A stretch of DNA of 64,000 nt from Gerris lacustris (Eukaryota; Arthropoda; Insecta; Hemiptera; Gerridae). Under the pieces are notes generated by a model, which worked only from the letters and a program-made list of their open reading frames with translations, did not search any database and was not told the DNA's origin. The translations under genes and the position numbers were made by a program. The stretch spans positions 65,145,228-65,209,227 of the forward strand of contig OX578283.1 in assembly GCA_951217055.1 (NCBI GenBank), in the 5' to 3' direction. Below are positions 11,151 through 22,289 of the stretch, one piece after another (positions within the stretch are counted from its first letter, which is position 1; the number at the start of each line of letters is the position of its first letter).

Positions 11151-11504
11151 TAAAAAATTAAAACAATTTTCACAGATTTAAAAAACAGGGGAATATTTTA
11201 TTTAAAAAAAATCATTTTTAAAAACAAGCTTTTATTCGTATTCTTATCAGCAAACCCTATCATTTGATACCCGTATCATAGGTGTGCTTAAAAAATAACT
11301 AGTCCGCAATCTTGGGCTGTCCGCCATATTGGATTTAGAATGACGTCACTTAGCTAACCATGCATGGTCATCCAAACTAAATGTGTATGTAAAAAATTGC
11401 AATTCAATCGGTTAAGGATAACTGCTTTAAAACTCAGTTGCAAGATTTGACCTACAAACATTGCAAGTTAAATAAAAGCTTGTAATAAAAATGAAATAAA
11501 TTTG

Positions 11505-11600
11505 ATAATAATAGATTTTAAAAGCATGAAGTCATTAAAGTATACGAAATAAGACACGTGGAAGCTATGTGGCACACTAAATGGCGACTCATTTTTGATA
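11505..11600 (-). repeat. Family B terminal fragment
   Basis: AAAAGCATGAAGTCATTAAA through GGAAGCTATGTGGCACACTA and AATGGCGACTC matches the family-B terminus in reverse, with more divergence than the other fragments. The preceding 11,151-11,504 has no recognised content except a CCGCCATATTGG phrase resembling repeats near 28,985 and 33,770. Confidence 0.65.
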
Positions 11601-11605
11601 AATAT

Positions 11606-12738
11606 TAATTACTTTTATAAGGTATCTAGTACGAATCTCCTTCCTTAATGAGGCTATTTCAACATTAAAGGAACTTCAAAGAAAGAAGTTCATAAATTTC
11701 GAAAAAATAGAAAGGAGAAAATTTACACACAAAGTTCTAATGCCACTTTCTTAAAGCACAAAAGACTTCAACCAAATTTGAAATGGTACGTATTTTTAAG
11801 GAGTTGTAGTTCAAGTTATAATATGTATAAGATCTAACGAGGACCAAATGGTTAGTTTCTCATACGTTTCATATAACACACATCTTAAATTACAAATAAA
11901 AAAAGGTGCAGAAAAGAGATTTACTAGGAAAAACTCCCCGGATCTCTTTCGTGAAAACGTTCTTAGGCAAAGAAACGGGAGGAAAACGAGCTAAATAGGA
12001 GGAGAAAGTAAAAAAAAAACTAAGTAAGCATGTTTACACAAGGGCTCGAGTAGGTAAGTTTGCGAGAGATTCTACCTCGTCAAGAACTAACTCTGATATC
12101 TCTTCAACCTATCCCTTCTCACTGAATAAAACCTAAAGCAAAAAATAAAAACACATTTCTATTTCCAACTTTTTTCCCGCGTTTTCCTTGTCTCTTTCAC
12201 ATTTAATGGATCCTTTTCCACAGAAAAAAAGTCTGATTTCTTTTCACCCTCGAAATCATTTGTTTCCTTTCTTTCTGCTTCTTTTCATCTGTTATAGTTT
12301 GTTTTTTATGTTCACGATGATAAACACCTTCCATTCTGTAAAATACACAAGATCTCTTATTTTCTCATTTCAGAGACTCTATATAGTTCTCGTTTCGTAA
12401 AAATATTTTTGCGATACTTATACTACTAACCAGAGGGTTTTTTTCCAAGTCTTTCTTCAACTTTTGCAATTATAATGTATCAAAACCAAGCATTTACGTT
12501 TATTTTTCTCGTGTCTACCCCGCTGTTGTATAAGCGAGAAATATCCAGTTTTGTTTTTTTTAGTAAAACCTTTTTTTACTTTCTAGTTAATCAATTTATT
12601 TTTTTTAATACGAGTAAATGGTGCAGGTGATATTTATTATTCGTTGTTATGTTTTCATTCAGAAAATATTTTACCTTTTATAAACAACACGGAAAGTTTA
12701 TTAGGTGTAAAAAGTAGACTAGACTCAATAAATTACCG

Positions 12739-12743
<5 letters not shown>
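11606..12743. other. Unassigned stretch, no gene seen
   Basis: A 70-codon plus-strand frame at 12,188-12,400 is hydrophobic and T-rich but has no family resemblance or visible splice structure. I treat it as chance. No inverted or tandem repeats were recognised. Confidence 0.5.
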
Positions 12744-12775
<32 letters not shown>

Positions 12776-12838
12776 TAATCACCTCTCTTGCGAACACACC
12801 TCCCTTGCGGACTGTTCGCTAGAGAGGTGATTATGTCT
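12744..12838. repeat. (TA)n tract with adjoining 26-bp inverted repeat
   Basis: (TA)n spans 12,744-12,770. AGACATAATCACCTCTCTTG plus CGAACA (12,771-12,796) pairs with 12,813-12,838 with a single mismatch, around a 16-bp centre that reads CACCTCCCTTGCGGAC. The arms carry the GCGAAC / GAGAGGT motif seen in the 22.3-25.7 kb satellite. Confidence 0.8.
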
Positions 12839-13110
12839 ACAACTCGAAATCTGTAACTTTTTATTTCTTTGTCCTCTAGGGAGGTATTTTTGACTTTTTA
12901 AACAACAAATATACCTCCGTAGCGAACAAAAATATACAGACCTCTCCAGCGATCAATTACATTCAAAAACACCTCTTTAGAGACCATACCTCTTTTAAGG
13001 CCAAAATTATGTAAAAATAGCTCCGTGGCGACCATACCTCCGTTAAAGCCAAAATAATATAAAAATACCTCCTAAAAGGCCATTCTTATTTGGAGCCAAT
13101 TACTTCTTTC
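12839..13110. repeat. Degenerate array of CCTCCGTAGCGAAC-type motifs
   Basis: Phrases such as CTCTAGGGAGGTA, ACCTCCGTAGCGAAC, CCTCTCCAGCGATC, CTCCGTGGCGACC and ACCTCCTAAAAGGCC follow one another every 30-70 bp. They are variants of the GTTCGC...TAGGGAGGT motif (inverse form) found twice in each satellite monomer at 22.3-25.7 kb. Confidence 0.6.
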
Positions 13111-13499
13111 TTGATTGCTTCTTATTTAATTATTGTAAAAGTTATTTTATTCTGAGCTTATGTATGGACAAAAGTGTACATTATAATTATAATGTATACA
13201 TAGCATACAATTGTATACATAGCACAGTAATGTATTGCTTTTCCTTTTACATTGGTATAATAAAAAATTGTTTTTGAGTTAATATAACCGATTACTTTTT
13301 AAAACGATTAAAGATTTATGGTTTAGCTGAAGCAAGGAAAAATAGCTAACTGATTTTTTTCTGCTCCTCAAATCTAATGATTCATTTTTTGTTATACATA
13401 TTAAAAAATCAATTTTCCATATTTAAGTTTTTGGTAGTTGGTAGTATTCATACTACGGAAAGTATAAATTTTAATTTAAATAAAATTATAATTATTATT
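13111..13499. other. Unassigned AT-rich stretch
   Basis: It has near-duplicate short phrases TATACATAGCATACAATTGT / TATACATAGCACAGTAATGT, but no gene and no family match. Confidence 0.5.
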
Positions 13500-13705
13500 A
13501 ACAACGGGAGATAGACAGAGAAAAATAGCGGACGGGTTCGATTCCCCGCCTAGAAGAAGTTATTTTTATGATACATTTTGTTAAAATTTTGAATAATAAT
13601 TAAATTTACTGACGAAAACTAATCAATAGAAAACACTAGGCTAAGTAATTATGAACTCTTATAATATGAGAAAGTTGTCTGAGTTGTCTCGGACCGATTC
13701 CTATA
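13500..13705 (+). repeat. Family A repeat, copy 4 (B-box half only)
   Basis: It contains GGTTCGATTCC (13,535-13,545), then AGAAGTTATTTTTATGATA, AACACTAGGCTAAGTAATTA and the conserved end GTCTGAGTTGTCTCGGACCG. The 5' half is missing, the opposite of copy 3. Confidence 0.8.
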
Positions 13706-14054
13706 TTTTTGATATGCTTAAAAACCATTATTTACTCTTCATATAGAAAAAACTATAGAGGGCATCTCTTCTGCTGGTTTACATATGTCACCAAATTTGA
13801 AGCGATTCATAATAAAATTGTAGGCCCTATTAAGGTCATTTAAGGTTAAGGTTTTTAAGATTATTTATTTTTGAATAAAGGGGAGAGGTTTTGTCGTCGC
13901 ATACTAGTACTAGGAAAGGAAGCACACACACGCTGACATGGAAGGAGAGAGGTAGAAAAGACTAACACCGAATAGACCTCGAGTTCAGAGTTCAGACTGA
14001 CTGGCAGCTTATTCATTCATTTTTTTAATAGATATGATAAACTCCTATTTGTAT

Positions 14055-14305
14055 TTTACACTAGCCTTGACCCCGCGCTCCGCGCGGGGCTCATGCTAGG
14101 TATTAGTGGCTAAGTTTCCTATTGTCATGTAGGCCTAGCAATTAAATGAAATGGCTAAATGATGTTGTTTCCAAGCCTTCTAGGAATAAAATCAGGACTA
14201 TATTGTACATCATTCATTCCCTTACTAAGAATATAATTTTCTCCAAATCGTAGTTTGGAGTCTATCTATATATTTACAAAATAGCCAATAGAAACTAATT
14301 AATAT
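14055..14305 (+). repeat. Dispersed repeat family K, copy 1
   Basis: It starts ACTAGCCTTGACCCC with a GC-rich palindrome (CCCGCGCTCCGCGCGGG). It continues through GGCCTAGCAATTAAATGAAA, CAAGCCTTCTAGGAATAAAA and CTCCAAATCGTAGTTTGGAG to AATAGCCAATAGAAACTAAT. An inverted copy lies at 37,325-37,565. The class is unknown; the GC-rich start resembles ends seen in insect short retroposons (weak inference). Confidence 0.7.
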
Positions 14306-14344
14306 GTATAACAATTAACAAAATAATAAAAAAGGTAAAAAAGG

Positions 14345-14670
14345 TTGGCACGGGGCCGGATAGCATGGCACGCCGAAAATCAAACTCGTCTTGATTTTCT
14401 CATCGTGCCAAGCATTGCAGGCCGTGCTTAGCACGGAGACTTCCACACACTGGCACGTTTCGTCCGATTTTGGCAAGGCGTGATTGCACGCCATGCAATG
14501 CACGTGTAGTGTATGAGCCGCTTTACACTACGCGTGCATTGCATAGCGTGCAAGCACGCCGTCCACAAAACGGACGAAACATGCCAGTGTGTGGAGGTCA
14601 CGTGCTAGTGTGTAGGCCTTTTTCGCGCCACGTGCTAAGAGTGCAACATCTTTTGAGGCTATATTTCGTT
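14345..14670. mobile_element. GC-rich inverted-repeat element
   Basis: CACACACTGGCACGTTTCGT (about 14,452) pairs with ACGAAACATGCCAGTGTGTG (about 14,576), and GCATGCAATGCACGTGTAGT-like sequences pair around a centre near 14,520. The sequence is far more GC-rich than its surroundings. No transposase is present, and the small frames overlapping both strands are products of the palindrome. Confidence 0.65.
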
Positions 14671-14974
14671 CGCTAGCATCAAGAGATTCTTGCTTGTATT
14701 TCTTTAAAATGAGTGATACATCCGTTTTTCTGTCACCCAATTTCTTGCCGTTGTTTATTGACGCTTATAGAAATCACCCCATTGTTTGTGGCGAGTTAAG
14801 TGCAAAGTTATCTTTCTTCTTCAACCAATTTCTAGTCCATATTTGCCTCTTCTTCCGTTTCTCCTTCCTATCTATCTTCATGTATCACGCCAATCTGCTT
14901 TTTCGTTACTACAGGCATAACTGGTCGTGTACACTAAAAAATCACAGTATGAACTCCGACTTCTAGCACGTCAC

Positions 14975-15075
14975 AGAGCGAACTGCATTTTACAGTGTGT
15001 GGCGCACGGCGTGCCAAAATATAAAAATGGCACGGCGTGCAATGCATGTGTAGTGTATGGACCGCTTAAGAGCCG
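14975..15075 (+). repeat. Fragment related to the 14.35-14.67 kb element
   Basis: CGGCGTGCCAAAATATAAAA, GGCACGGCGTGCAATGCATG and TGTAGTGTATGGACCGCTTA repeat the terminal theme of the neighbouring GC-rich inverted-repeat element. This may be the far terminus of one composite unit spanning 14.35-15.08 kb. Confidence 0.5.
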
Positions 15076-15164
15076 CTTAATAATCAGTTTCGAAATTTAT
15101 GATCGGTTGATTCATTTATCGAAATGAATGAATCTGACATTTTATAATAAAATAAACAATATAA

Positions 15165-15420
15165 AAATAATAGACAGCCAATTAGTATAGCACATAGTTT
15201 CCTCGCATCCTATCATGTACTTTATTCTTATATTAACATTAACATTATTGTTATATTAGATTATTGTTATATTTTTTATTGTGTAAAAACTATTAATAGT
15301 TTTAGCGATCTTTAACACTTCATAGCGGTGTCGCTGTTGGTTTTACTAAAACATTGTATTAGAAAAAATGTCTCACTAAATAGATGAAAAAATGTCTCAT
15401 TGAATGAAATTTGGCATACT
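15165..15420 (+). repeat. Family B repeat, truncated copy
   Basis: ATAGACAGCCAATTAGTATA through CATGTACTTTATTCTTATAT, CTTTAACACTTCATAGCGGT and GTCTCATTGAATGAAATTTG match the first half of the copy at 8,745. The ACGTTTACGC module and (GACA)n tract are absent. Confidence 0.75.
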
Positions 15421-17076
15421 TATTCTTAAAATTCATAAGAAAACCCAAAAATAATTATTTATTTTGCTCTAAATTTGGTGTGTCTTCCGTTTTTTTACAC
15501 GGAAAAAATCTAGTTTATGAGATATTGATGAAAATAGGAAACCTATTTTAAATAAAATGTAATGGCAACATTTTGTAAAATAATTGTCGAAAAAAAAAGT
15601 TGAGTTTACATTTTTGTAGCGACACGGTAAGCGATGTTTTTTTACAATATGAAATACCAAGACTAAACAATATTACATTTAATACATTTTTTTAGTACGA
15701 AACAAGAAATTTTTTTTAACAATATAAATATAAATCCTAAGACCTAAAAAAATATAAATAAAATTTAAACACTTATTGGACAGTTCAAATGAAGTGGGTG
15801 ATGTAATATTTTTTTATTTAAATAATAAATAATGGTAATCGTTACAGAATTGTAAGTTATCTATATGATTATGTCTCTCTTACTCTATGAGTAAGACGCT
15901 GATACGTTGACTCGCTACAAAATATCTCAAAACATAAGAATTATTGTAAACACTTTACTACAGATTATACAGATAGACGCTTGGCCGCTTGGCAGACACT
16001 AAAAAAAGGGGTATAATGAGATGTTTAGATTAATTATTTAGACTTCCAACTATTTAGATTAGTTATGATTAACTATTTAGACTATATTATCTGACTTACA
16101 ACTTTTAAAAATTATTTTGGCTATCAGGGACAAAGATGAGTTATTCTGTTCCAAATGACTAAAAATGTATCCAGATAAACAAATATAAATTTTAATATTT
16201 CTTATATAGAGGTTTTACCATATAGTGATGTCATTTAGATTACCGAATTTTTAGATTATTTAGCTACAAGTGTATGCTATTTAGTAGGGTAATCAATATT
16301 TTTTAACAAGGTATGTACAACAAAAATTGTTATTCCCACAATTTTTCGTGTATACACATTATAATGTGTAATGAATAACATAATTTGTATTTATACTGTT
16401 GAAAACAAAAAGCTCTTAGAATGAGGGTGTTAAAACAGTAAAAGACTCAGTTTCATGTTGTTAAATGAAACAAAGAGAGAGTACCCGATCTTATTATAGT
16501 TTCCCTGAATGGTTTTGCTAGGACTAACGATGAGATAGAATTGTTTCAAGGAATCTTTTGGACGAACGAAATATGTGTATACATTTTTAACACACTCACA
16601 ATTTAAAGATTTACTTTATTTATGAATACTTGTGACATCCGGTAGGAACTTCCTACCGGATGTCTCGTGACTGTCGTGACACGACATGTATTTTTTATTT
16701 TTAAATTTGTGCGTAAACTTAGTTGATAATATGCGAATACGTTTATTTTTGCTAGGCGTAAAAGGCTTGTAAAGCAAAAAAAGCAATAGCTAGGGATATT
16801 AGAAAGTATGGCAATTACAGGTCGGTATTAATGGCATGGTTTTAATTCATATTGAAGCATTGCCTCCTCTTTTTCTTTTTTACTGGTGGCATCCCACTGG
16901 TGACCCCTTTTTTACTGGTGACCCCTTTACACTTTCTTGCCATTTCGCGTTTTCAATCATTTTTAAAATAATTATGAGTATTTTATTCACCTCTAACCAC
17001 CTATATATAGTCCTATTTAATTATTTCTTTCCTTCTTTTACGATTTTTAATTTTTCGAAGCCAAAGAAATTGATAT
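15421..17076. other. Unassigned AT-rich stretch with a 29-bp palindrome
   Basis: No gene is recognised. ACATCCGGTAGGAA and its inverse TTCCTACCGGATGT stand back to back with one central base (16,635-16,663), forming a hairpin related to the CCCGGTAGGAAC start of family F. A 107-codon frame at 16,836-17,159 runs into the following inverted repeat and has no recognisable domain. Confidence 0.55.
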
Positions 17077-19175
17077 TAGTCAGGGTGCCCATAGGCAAAA
17101 AAGTCAATTATACATACTCTTTCCAAACCTCCTGTATGGCTTGTTTAGGCCAAGTCTGACACCGCTTTCCTCTGTGATTTTATTTGGTTTTGGGGCGTTT
17201 TTCCTGTATTTGTTCTGAAACATGCCGTTTTTACGCATACTTAAAAGTGATAGATACTGTTTTTATTTTTATTTGAATAGCTTGATAACTTCAAATGATA
17301 GCGTAAGATAAAATTCTCTGACACCAAATATGGGCCAATTTGGGTGTCTGCTCTCCCGAACATGCCGGAAAAACGACTATCGGAAAACTGATTAATAACC
17401 AGCTGAATTTCTCAAGATACATTATTTGAACCCTATCATTCAACATTTTAATATTGTCTGACGCAGAACTTTTTCCAACTTTCCAGTCTGACGCGTCAAA
17501 GATGTCGATTTCACGACATCAAAAAAATTATTAATAATCGTCAGACATTTATATATTATGTGTAAAATATCGATACTTAACATCTGGTAAAGGAGTCTGA
17601 TAAATTCATTGGGGCATAATTCGAGTCTGACGAAAAAACATTAATTTTCTGTAATAACAGTACCTACTGTTCATTGGCTAGTAATGTAAGTTCAGCTTAA
17701 ATAATTAATCAGGTGCATACGGTATTATAAATAAAATGTGCAGTATGAGGGTAGTTTATAAATTAATATATACATACGCACTTTTTGTTCAATTATTTTA
17801 TTTATGAAAAAAAAAAATATTAAATAAAAAAAATAAAAAGGAATTTCTTTCTTATTCTGTTTGGCTTTCATCTTTAGCTATGCTGTTTTCATCAGTATCA
17901 TCACTTTCATAGTGGTCTGTCTCCTCATTTTTACTTTCCTAATCCGAATATTCATACTCCGAATCTGTAATTTTAATTATGATTATTTAAAGGGACAAGA
18001 GACTTAATTTTAAAGAGATAATAAATAGTTTAATGAATATTCCGTAAAAAGCAATTCGTTCTCTGAACGAAGCTATTGATTGATTGTAAAAATAGCTAAT
18101 TTTAAGATCATTTTTGAGTCATTTTAATAAATAATAATCAGGAAATTTTAACATACTTCAATATAAATTTACCTTCGGTAATAGATGAAATATCTTTAAA
18201 TGAAGGACTTAGAGGCCCATCAAACCAATAATGATGAAACTCGTTATTTATTAATAACGATTAACCACCCACAATCTTCAGGTTTTAATGCGGTTGGGCA
18301 TCTTAAATGGGTTTTGCACCAAATACTACATATGTACATAGTTCTTTTAATTTGCAGCAGTAATTCTGCTTTTTGGTGGCATACTTGAAGCATTAAGTCC
18401 TTTTATCTTTTGTTTTATTTTAGTTTAGTTTTTTTTTTTTCCAAACAGTTTGAAAACAATTCTGCCTGGAAAACACATATTATGGGACAGTTGAAAATTT
18501 GATTTCTATTTGTTTTTATTAAAAAACGTCATCTGGTTATTAATATATTTGACCTCAATATTATATTATATATTTATGAATGCAGGGACCAAACAGGAGA
18601 TTAAAAATGGTTTTATTTCAAATTTTAATGAAAATGCCCCACTTTTAGCGTCAGACAGTTTTTTTACTAAATTGTATACTCAATTTGAAAAGCAAAAATG
18701 TTTAAAAAAAATTGTTATTAATAATTTTTTTGATGTCGTGAAATCGACATCTTTGACGCGTCAGACTGGAAAGTTGGAAAAAGTTCTGCGTCAGACAATA
18801 TTAAAATGTTGAATGATAGGGTTCAAATAATGTATCTTGAGAAATTCAGCTGGTTATTAATCAGTTTTCCGATAGTCGTTTTTCCGGCATGTTCGGGAGA
18901 GCAGACACCCAAATTGGCCCATATTTGGTGTCAGAGAATTTTATCTTACGCTATCATTTGAAGTTATCAAGCTATTCAAATAAAAATAAAAACAGTATCT
19001 ATCACTTTTAAGTATGCGTAAAAACGGCATGTTTCAGAACAAATACAGGAAAAACGCCCCAAAACCAAATAAAATCACAGAGGAAAGCGGTGTCAGACTT
19101 GGCCTAAACAAGCCATACAGGAGGTTTGGAAAGAGTATGTATAATTGACTTTTTTGCCTATGGGCACCCTGACTA
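17077..19175. mobile_element. 2.1-kb element with 461-bp terminal inverted repeats
   Basis: The left arm 17,077-17,537 and right arm 18,715-19,175 are inverse copies of equal length, with no mismatch seen by eye. The ends read TAGTCAGGGTGCCCATAGGC and its inverse. If TA is the target duplication, the element proper starts GTCAGGGTGCCC. GTCTGAC / GTCAGAC motifs recur about a dozen times in the arms and core, which would suit transposase binding sites (inference). The core holds a decayed acidic coding exon on the minus strand and a 100-codon plus-strand frame that enters the right arm. No intact transposase is present and the superfamily is not assigned. Confidence 0.85.
17852..17965 (-). pseudogene. 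Decayed acidic C-terminal exon inside the long-TIR element
   Basis: Read on the minus strand, an acceptor-like TTACAG is followed by a frame beginning DSEYEYSD. It is broken by one TAG, then continues ESKNEETDHYESDDTDENS, IAKDESQTE and ends in TAA. The strongly acidic, Ser-rich composition and the splice-like junction suggest the last exon of a gene once carried by the element. The function is unknown. Only one in-frame stop separates it from being open. Confidence 0.45.
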
Positions 19176-19967
19176 TATGACAAAAGAGATTTAATCAACT
19201 TATTAAATAATAATAATAATAAATAATTGAAAAATGATAAGATGTGACTAGTGAAAGATATTGCTTTAATATTATTGTACGAGTACAATACAGACATATA
19301 TCTTATCATGTACTTGTACTTTAACATACTAATGTATACATTTTTTATAGGATTTATTGAGTAGCAAATTTATACTAGTAGTCAATGGATGACAAATAAT
19401 TAGGTACCTATTTTGTTATCAGCTGTTTTTGGATAGTAACAGTTTCGTTTTCGTATAATGGGAAAGACTATAAAAGAAGTAGGGAGATAAATAAACTCAA
19501 TAGAACGTGGTGGCGGTGTCATGAAAGATTACGAGTTAAAAGGGTATCAAACTTTCTTAGAACACAGCAACACAGGAAAGAATTTAAGAATCAGAGTTTT
19601 GCGATTCGTTATTATCAATCTTAAATTTAATTTTTTATATAATAAGAATTGCTTTTTAACAAAAATAATATATAATAATATGGGTGATGGGTAATTAAGA
19701 CCTATACTATCGAAATTCCATTAAAGTCAGACAAGTAGTTTTTAAGGTAAAATGTTGCCACCCAACGTTCACAAAAAGTTTAGATGGATCAACAGTGCTG
19801 ATATTTCTGATTTTTAAGGCATCAATTTTTCGGTCTTCGGCACGATCACAATGCTTTCGATACCTTTCAACTCGTGTTGTTTTATGTTTTATTATAAAAA
19901 ATTTAATGTTTTATTTATAAAATTTATATCAGCATATCAGCTGAGAATTGAGTTTATTTATTTGTTT
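19176..19967. other. Unassigned AT-rich stretch
   Basis: No gene and no window-internal repeat match were seen. The 97-codon minus-strand frame at 19,034-19,327 is half contributed by the inverted repeat and is rejected as a gene. Confidence 0.5.
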
Positions 19968-20530
19968 TTACTCTCATATAAAGAGAAAGTACTGTGAAGC
20001 GCGAAAAATCGATTTTGAGATTTTTATGGATACATGTTAAGAGAGTCTCCTAATTCCAAAAAAGTGTTTTTTAAAAAATGTCTGTCGTCTGTACAAACGC
20101 CTGGAACCTAAACCACTGGGTCTGACGAAATTTGGCATACATGTTCAGAAAAACATACCCCAAGGCGAAATCGAGAAATAAATTTTAGCTCTAAATTTAG
20201 GGGCGCTATCCCCCAAAAACTTTGAGAAAACATGAAAAAAAATTATTTCTTGAAAACGGTTCCAACAATTTTGATTAAAAAAAGTCTAAAATGTAGTCCA
20301 TTTTAATACGAATCTAACGATATAAGCCGTTCCCGGGAAAAATCTAGTCCCTGAGAAAATAGCTTAAAACGCGGACGGAGCGAGCCCGGGTTCGATTCCC
20401 CCTGGAAAAGTTATTTTTAATGTGGTTTGTTTTATATATTTTTAATGATAAATTTTGATGAAAAGATCAATAATAAATTAATTTATAAACGAAAACTAGT
20501 AAATGGATAAAACTACAATTACTACTTTGT
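19968..20530 (+). repeat. Family A repeat, copy 5
   Basis: It starts CTCATATAAAGAGAAAGTAC and contains the TGTCTGTCGTCTGTACAAAC tract, GACGAAATTTGGCATACATG and the B-box string at 20,389-20,399. It ends in ACGAAAACTAGTAAATGG without the usual GTCTGAGTTGTCTCGGACC terminus. Confidence 0.8.
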
Positions 20531-20874
20531 AATTAGTAACCACAGTTCTGAAAGCAATAATCAAAATAATATTAAAAAGGCACGTCGTCACCCTTTTGAA
20601 ATGTGTCATAGAGATATTACTGTGCTACCGATAAATCTTTTGTGTAAGAAAGCAGTTTTATTGCAATTTAAAAAAAAAAGGTAAAACACAATTAACCATA
20701 ATTATTTACTGCGTTTAAAATGATTAAATACAGTTATGAATAAGTTCCATGTTGCAATACAAAAAAACAAAACAACAAAGACTCGCTATACGTACCAAGT
20801 ATCAAAACATTACTACCAACTTCCGCACTGTCTTAAAAATATCATATCATTTCACACATTGAATCGCAAACTAA

Positions 20875-21465
20875 ATAGACTGCCAATTAGTGTGGCACAT
20901 AGTTTCCTCGCATCCTTTCATGTACTTTATTCTTATATTAACATTAACATTATTGTTATAAATATTGGATTATTGCTATATTGTTTATTCTGTAAAAACT
21001 ATTAATAGTGTTTAGCGATCTTTAACACTTCAAAGCGGTTCACTGTTGGTTTTACTAAAAAAATGTATTTGAAAAAAATGTGTGTCTCATTAAATAGATG
21101 AAGTTTGATTTTTTCCCTACCTAAAATTCTAATTTTAAATTTGAAGTTCACGTTTACGCAAGCGTTGCTCGTGAACGCTTGATCGGATAACGTTGTCCAA
21201 CGAACTCGTCCTGGGTATTGGTAAAATGAACATGTCTACCAAATTTCATCAAAATTGGTCGACATTTACTCAAGTTATCGTCACACGTTTCAGGATTTGC
21301 GGACACACAGACCGACAGACAGACAGAAACAAGACCAAAAATGTTCCCTCATGTCTGAAACGGATTTCTGTCTTGGAATTTTTAAAATTGGAGACATAAA
21401 ACTTTTTCGTTCTCAATAGTGAACACAATGCTTCCGTTACCTTCGGTAAGCTCGGAAGCAAAAAT
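20875..21465 (+). repeat. Family B repeat, long copy 2
   Basis: It is collinear with 8,745-9,325: TAGACTGCCAATTAGTGTGG, ACACTTCAAAGCGG, ACGTTTACGCAAGCGTTGCT, ACGTTGTCCAACGAACTCGT, (GACA)n with a TDRQTDR-type frame, and the end TTACCTTCGGTAAGCTCGGA. The two overlapping short frames (21,193-21,399 plus; 21,270-21,509 minus) are degenerate and not genes. Confidence 0.8.
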
Positions 21466-22014
21466 ATCCACTTTGATTTAATAATAATAATAATAAAACA
21501 AAAAAACAAGAAAACAAGTATTTATTTATATATAATTATAAAAACGCTTTAACTATATCAATACTATAACTGACTCCCTACTCCTACACTGATGTATCTA
21601 CCTACATATTTATTAAAAACATTAGCGCTTTAGAGTTTTATTTTCTCTACTGAGGGTCCTCACCATTCTTTATCTCATTATTATATTTTATTTTTTATCT
21701 TCATATAATATTTCTATGTATGCAACACAAACACAGAATATATTTATGTGTGTGTGTAAATAATGTAATATGTAATTTAAAATATAATGTAATGTATTTA
21801 CTATGGTGAAATAAAAACAATTCATTCCTTCATTTGACCCCTGGTTTTTCTCATATTTTCGAATATCTGAAGAACAATTTTAGAAGTTACATACTCTCCT
21901 ACAACCTTAAATATCGAAACAGAGAAGACAAGAAGAAGAAAGAAAGAAAGAAAGAAAAAATAGTACGGGGGACGCATATCACACAGAAAAACGCACTCCA
22001 GAGAAATCCATGTT

Positions 22015-22260
22015 GCTTCTAGTCCGCCGCGAACTCAGTGAAAAATTACAACTTCAAATCTGTCAGCCGCGGACAGTCGCCTTATGTTTGACCAGTTTAA
22101 TGCAATATTATAGACTATAGACCACAGGGTCCGCCGTGGACAGATTCCTTCTGTTCGACCAGGATAATGCAAAATAACAGCACACAGAGTCCGCCGCAGA
22201 CCAAATACTTGTCCGCCGCAGACAGTCCGCTTCCTGTGTGACCGGGCCTTTAAGCTCGGA
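22015..22260. mobile_element. GC-rich MITE-like element with repeated GTCCGCCGC
   Basis: GTCCGCCGCG, CAGCCGCGGACAGTC, GTCCGCCGTGGACAG and GTCCGCCGCAGACAGTCCGC recur, and the right edge reads CTGTGTGACCGGGCCTTTAA, a form common at ends of insect hAT-like MITEs (recollection, not checked). A clear matching left terminus was not found, so the boundaries are approximate. Confidence 0.5.
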
Positions 22261-22289
22261 AAGAATAAAAAAAGATATAATATAGGTAC

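Noticed and set aside
12188..12400. 70-codon hydrophobic frame
   Set aside because: T-rich composition makes hydrophobic frames likely by chance; no domain, promoter or splice evidence.
18510..18812. 100-codon frame in the long-TIR element as its transposase
   Set aside because: Too short, without an acidic catalytic motif, and its second half is the terminal repeat. Kept only as a possible remnant.
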